DNA of 64,000 bases from Rhodospirillum sp047263945 (GTDB lineage: Bacteria > Pseudomonadota > Alphaproteobacteria > Rhodospirillales > Rhodospirillaceae), in assembly GCF_047263945.1 (NCBI RefSeq), contig NZ_JBLAVB010000015.1, forward strand, positions 29,385 through 93,384. Reading direction: 5' to 3'. Under the pieces are notes generated by a model. That model saw only the letters and a list, made by a program, of their open reading frames with translations. It ran no database searches and was not told the origin of the DNA. The position numbers and the translations under genes were made by a program. How positions within the stretch are numbered: position 1 is the stretch's first letter; each line of letters opens with the position of its first letter. Positions 61,390-64,000 of the stretch are shown in pieces.

Positions 61390-61669
61390 AGCGGTATATA
61401 GCCGTGCCGCTGTCGCCGATTTGAAGACCATCGCCCGGTACATCGCTCAGGACAACCCTGAGAGGTCGGGATCATTCGTCCATGAAATCCGGGTCCGGTG
61501 CGGGAAGAGAGCAGACTTCCCCATGAGCGGGCAGAGCAGACCGGATATCGCACCCGGGATGCGGTCATTCGCACACGGAGCCTATGTTGTCCTGTACATG
61601 CCCCTGGAAGATGGCATCTCTGTTGTTCGTGTCATTCACTCGTCGCGAGATATTCGAGCCGCCTTGTAA
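61382..61669 (+). CDS. RelE/ParE-superfamily toxin
   Basis: 95 residues with the family start (KAVYSRAAVADLKTIARYIAQDNPERSGSFVHEIR) and end (HGAYVVLYMPLEDGISVVRVIHSSRDI). ParE members poison gyrase, RelE members cut mRNA; the IHSSRDI end is more ParE-like. Translation is coupled to the antitoxin. The pair probably stabilises the island. Confidence 0.85.
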   Translation: MAKAVYSRAAVADLKTIARYIAQDNPERSGSFVHEIRVRCGKRADFPMSGQSRPDIAPGMRSFAHGAYVVLYMPLEDGISVVRVIHSSRDIRAAL

Positions 61670-61683
61670 CCCGAGGGCATCCC

Positions 61684-62031
61684 ATGCGCTTTGATCGCGA
61701 GATATCTGATCCCAAATTGGCCGAATGGCTGCAAAATGCCCCGGAAGAGGAACTGGTCGCCCTCAAGAAATACGCCGACGAGAAAGAGCGTGCCGAGGCG
61801 CGTGTCGCGCCGCCCGAACCACAAGAATGGACTGACGCTATGAGAACGAACAAACCGTCAACCGCTTCAGGTTCCGTGACTGCGGCTGTCGGACGTGTCC
61901 ACGAGGATGGCCTGTCCACCGATGAACTGACCGCCTTGGTGAGCGTGCCGGGGGCTTGGGGCGTGGCCGGTTCTGCGGACGAGGTGTGTGATCGGGTAAC
62001 CCAGCGTCTGCGTGAGGCGGCAAGGAAATGA
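61684..62031 (+). CDS. Small hypothetical protein
   Basis: 115 residues from ATG 61684, 14 bases after the toxin stop. Charged N-terminal helix (DPKLAEWLQNAPEEELVALKKYADEKERAEA) and a C-terminal part rich in small residues. Not recognised; possibly the third gene of the toxin-antitoxin transcript. Confidence 0.6.
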   Translation: MRFDREISDPKLAEWLQNAPEEELVALKKYADEKERAEARVAPPEPQEWTDAMRTNKPSTASGSVTAAVGRVHEDGLSTDELTALVSVPGAWGVAGSADEVCDRVTQRLREAARK

Positions 62032-62122
62032 AGAGCGCGGCCCATCGAGGACGCCGCGCTCTTACATCCTTTAACGTATGAATACTTAAATATTTTCCCT
62101 TTGGTCGATGCGGAGTCGGAGC

Positions 62123-62719
62123 ATGGCTAAATCAAAAGATGATAGTCGTAGAAAATATCGTACAGAGGATCTTGCGCGATCTGCGGCAATTTACGGCCTA
62201 TCGGATAAGTTTGATATTTTCGAGCAAGTAAATCTTATGGGATTGGATGATAATGCCATGCGAATTGATGCTGTGGCACGCTGCCTCGATACTGGATGGA
62301 TGATAGGGTTGGAGTTTAAAAAGTCACATTTATTTATGAGTGAGTTTTCAAAGGCAATTCGGCAGGCTATACATTACAGAATTTCTGAGATTAATGATAA
62401 GCGTTTTCCAGAATATATTGGTTGTAGGCTTCCAGCTATTGCTCTTTTTCCGGATTGGCTCGGAGAACACGATGATGATGTAACAAGTTATTTGAAAGAG
62501 TCTGAGGGAATGAGGATTGTAGCTGAAAAATTCAGGGTCGGTACAATGCGGGAAATGAATAAAGGGAGAATCAGCTTCATTATGGGGCAGGCAGCAATTT
62601 GGCACTCATCAACAGGTTGGACAAAGAATGCGGAGAGTGTATTGTTCGGCGACATAGGATTTGCTTCGGTTAGAAAGAAAGACAATAGAATAAATCCCAT
62701 TCTTCCTGAATATTATTAA
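62123..62719 (+). CDS. Low-GC putative PD-(D/E)XK nuclease
   Basis: 198 residues from ATG 62123 with GGAG upstream; the frame is open to 62108. The pattern RIDAVARCLDTGWMIGLEFKKS followed by AIRQAIHY fits a PD-(D/E)XK core (D, ExK, then Q/Y helix), which suggests a DNA nuclease. The gene is conspicuously AT-rich with AAA/AAT-rich codons, unlike its GC-rich neighbours, pointing to recent transfer. It could be a restriction or phage-defence nuclease. No partner methylase is seen in the window. Confidence 0.6.
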   Translation: MAKSKDDSRRKYRTEDLARSAAIYGLSDKFDIFEQVNLMGLDDNAMRIDAVARCLDTGWMIGLEFKKSHLFMSEFSKAIRQAIHYRISEINDKRFPEYIGCRLPAIALFPDWLGEHDDDVTSYLKESEGMRIVAEKFRVGTMREMNKGRISFIMGQAAIWHSSTGWTKNAESVLFGDIGFASVRKKDNRINPILPEYY

Positions 62720-63081
62720 TACTCCTCCGCCAGCATGATCGTTAAAACCCGCGTCGTTTTCGTCGGGTCCGTGGGGTCGTCCGACCCGACGGTCATGGCT
62801 TCGTCGTAGCAATCGATTTTCCAAAAGATCTTCCGGCCCTCGGCGGTGAAGGCACCGAAGTCATGTTCGCCGTGGGGGTCGTTGTCCTTGGTGAAATCGT
62901 CGTAGCTCTGGATTGCCTGGATGAGGTCGTAGACCACGCGGGAGCCGAGGGCCTGGATGCCCTGGGTGAGCATGACCTGTCCGCCGATGAAGGTCGTGCG
63001 GAAGGCATCGTTCAGCGTGCGGATGCGGAGGCGGCGTTCGGCCTCGGTCATTTCCGGGCCGCGTTCGTTGGGGGTGTTCAT
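62716..63081 (-). CDS. DUF3768 family protein
   Basis: 121 residues with the family pattern RIRTLNDAFRTTFIGGQVMLTQGI... FDNDPHGEHDFGAF-type segment (NDPHGEHDFGAFTAEGRKIFWKIDCYDEAM) and the end RVLTIMLAEEY. Common on alphaproteobacterial plasmids and conjugative islands; function unknown. Start preceded by TAACCCCTTTTTCC. Its stop overlaps the nuclease stop by 4 bases, convergent. Confidence 0.82.
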   Translation of the reverse strand: MNTPNERGPEMTEAERRLRIRTLNDAFRTTFIGGQVMLTQGIQALGSRVVYDLIQAIQSYDDFTKDNDPHGEHDFGAFTAEGRKIFWKIDCYDEAMTVGSDDPTDPTKTTRVLTIMLAEEY

Positions 63082-63125
63082 GGAAAAAGGGGTTAGGAAG
63101 GAAAGGAGGGGAGCGGACTGCTCCC

Positions 63126-64000
63126 TCAGGGGCTCGTGCCCCGGGTCTCGGGGAGCTCGGCGGGGGGCATGCGGGCTCGCGTGCGCAGGTCGCTCCGCCG
63201 GTAGTAGGGCAGGCTGCGCAGGCGCAGCGGGTCGCGGTTGCCATGGAGCACCAGCAGTTCATTGTCCCGTAGGCGGATGAGTTGGTCGGGCCGCATGAGG
63301 GGCGACTGGTGCAGGCCGTCCGAAGGCTTGAACCAGTTGAGCCGGAAAGCCGTACCCAGGCGGGCCGAGAGGTTCTGCGCCGTGTCCAACCCCATGCCGC
63401 CGAAATAGCTCTCCGTGCCCACGCTTTCCAGGATGGCCGAGGCTTCGTTCTGTCCGTAGTTGGCGGACAGTTGGGAGAGGGATTGCAGGATCAGCCAGAA
63501 GCCGACCCGGTACTTTCGCGCCGTGGCGGCGAAGGTGGGGAAACCGGGGATACGCAGATGGGCGAACTCGTCGAGGAGCAGGAAGACCGGCAGGCGGCCC
63601 TTGCGCTCCTTGAGCAGGGCGGAACAGAGCTCCGTGTAGAAGAGGGACAGGAGGAAGCGGAATGTCCCCATGTCCTGCTGGCGCACCATGACGAAGAGGG
63701 CCGTCTTCTCCTCCTTCATGGCCGCGAAGTCGAAATCATGGTGGCTGGTCAGGCGGGCGATGTCCGGATTGCCCAACAGGGAAAGGGCGGTCGCGGCGGT
63801 GGAGACGAAGGAGAGCATCATCTTCTCCGGCGCCGCGTTGGTGAAGCCCTTGTAGTCGTCGAAGGTGGCCGGATCGTTCAGCGTGTTCTCGACGATGAAG
63901 CGGTCGGTCTCGGTGCCGCCCGCGTGGGCGTCGAAATGGTTCAGGCGATAGAGGACGCTCGCCAGCGTGACGGTCTCGCCCTCGGGGCTGTTTTTCAGGG
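63126..64000 (-). CDS. VirD4/TraG-type conjugative coupling protein (N-terminus beyond window)
   Basis: The frame is open to the window edge; about 291 C-terminal residues are present. FVMVRQQDMGTFRFLLSLFYTELCSALL, VFLLLDEFAHLRIPGF (Walker B), TARKYRVGFWLILQSLSQL and the arginine/NNNR-like region fit the TraG/TraD ATPase that brings DNA to a type IV secretion channel. Walker A lies outside the window. It shows that the island is or was conjugative. Confidence 0.85.
   Translation of the reverse strand, partial: LKNSPEGETVTLASVLYRLNHFDAHAGGTETDRFIVENTLNDPATFDDYKGFTNAAPEKMMLSFVSTAATALSLLGNPDIARLTSHHDFDFAAMKEEKTALFVMVRQQDMGTFRFLLSLFYTELCSALLKERKGRLPVFLLLDEFAHLRIPGFPTFAATARKYRVGFWLILQSLSQLSANYGQNEASAILESVGTESYFGGMGLDTAQNLSARLGTAFRLNWFKPSDGLHQSPLMRPDQLIRLRDNELLVLHGNRDPLRLRSLPYYRRSDLRTRARMPPAELPETRGTSP

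Overview
The window is GC-rich and looks like the chromosome of an alphaproteobacterium, most likely a member of the Rhodospirillales. The support is the housekeeping order rplU-rpmA-obgE-proB-proA-nadD-rsfS-rlmH, many CheY/CheX/GGDEF signalling genes, and short palindromic intergenic repeats beginning TAGAG. The species cannot be named from the sequence alone.

Layout. 1-1.7 kb: a truncated PAS-GGDEF diguanylate cyclase and a CheY-like receiver. 2.5-22.4 kb: a patatin-like lipase followed by a compact trans-AT polyketide synthase locus. It encodes a type I thioesterase, a KS-less AT-remnant/ACP protein, a 4489-residue megasynthase (MaoC-SDR-FkbH-ACP-KS-DH-KR-cMT-ACP-KS-ACP-KS) and a free-standing acyltransferase fused to a PfaD-type enoyl reductase. 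The megasynthase ends in a KS and the small protein starts with the linker that normally follows a KS, so the line is probably split there and runs against gene order: megasynthase, then small ACP protein, then thioesterase. Two of the three KS domains lack the histidine of HGTGT, so only one clear elongation step is visible. 22.5-29.8 kb: a 2040-residue Ser/Thr-kinase/AAA/GAF/PAS/CheA-like hybrid with CheX-like and CheY-like partners.

30-37.5 kb: a sigma-54 activator followed by a branched-chain-amino-acid-type ABC transporter operon ending in an alpha/beta hydrolase. Five copies of the palindrome GTCCGG-N4-CCGGAC and a good -24/-12 promoter lie between regulator and operon. 37.5-40.2 kb: two inverted copies of a dispersed intergenic repeat flank a PadR regulator with an upstream palindrome, a DUF2218 protein, and a Mn2+-type (yybP-ykoY) riboswitch with a GDT1/TMEM165-family exporter. 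40.2-49.4 kb: a P-type proton ATPase, an iron-type ABC importer, and a metallo-beta-lactamase-fold protein paired with a COG0523 metallochaperone GTPase. 49.5-55.7 kb: the housekeeping block on the minus strand.

56.2-64 kb: tRNA-Ser(CGA) followed by the start of an integrative/conjugative island. It carries a frameshifted tRNA-type integrase, small hypothetical proteins, a second small tyrosine recombinase flanked by inverted recombination-site-like palindromes, a toxin-antitoxin pair, a low-GC PD-(D/E)XK-type nuclease, a DUF3768 protein and a VirD4/TraG coupling protein that runs off the window. The most unusual items are the self-flanked recombinase cassette (60.26-61.03 kb), the split low-elongation PKS, and the sigma-54 enhancer array.
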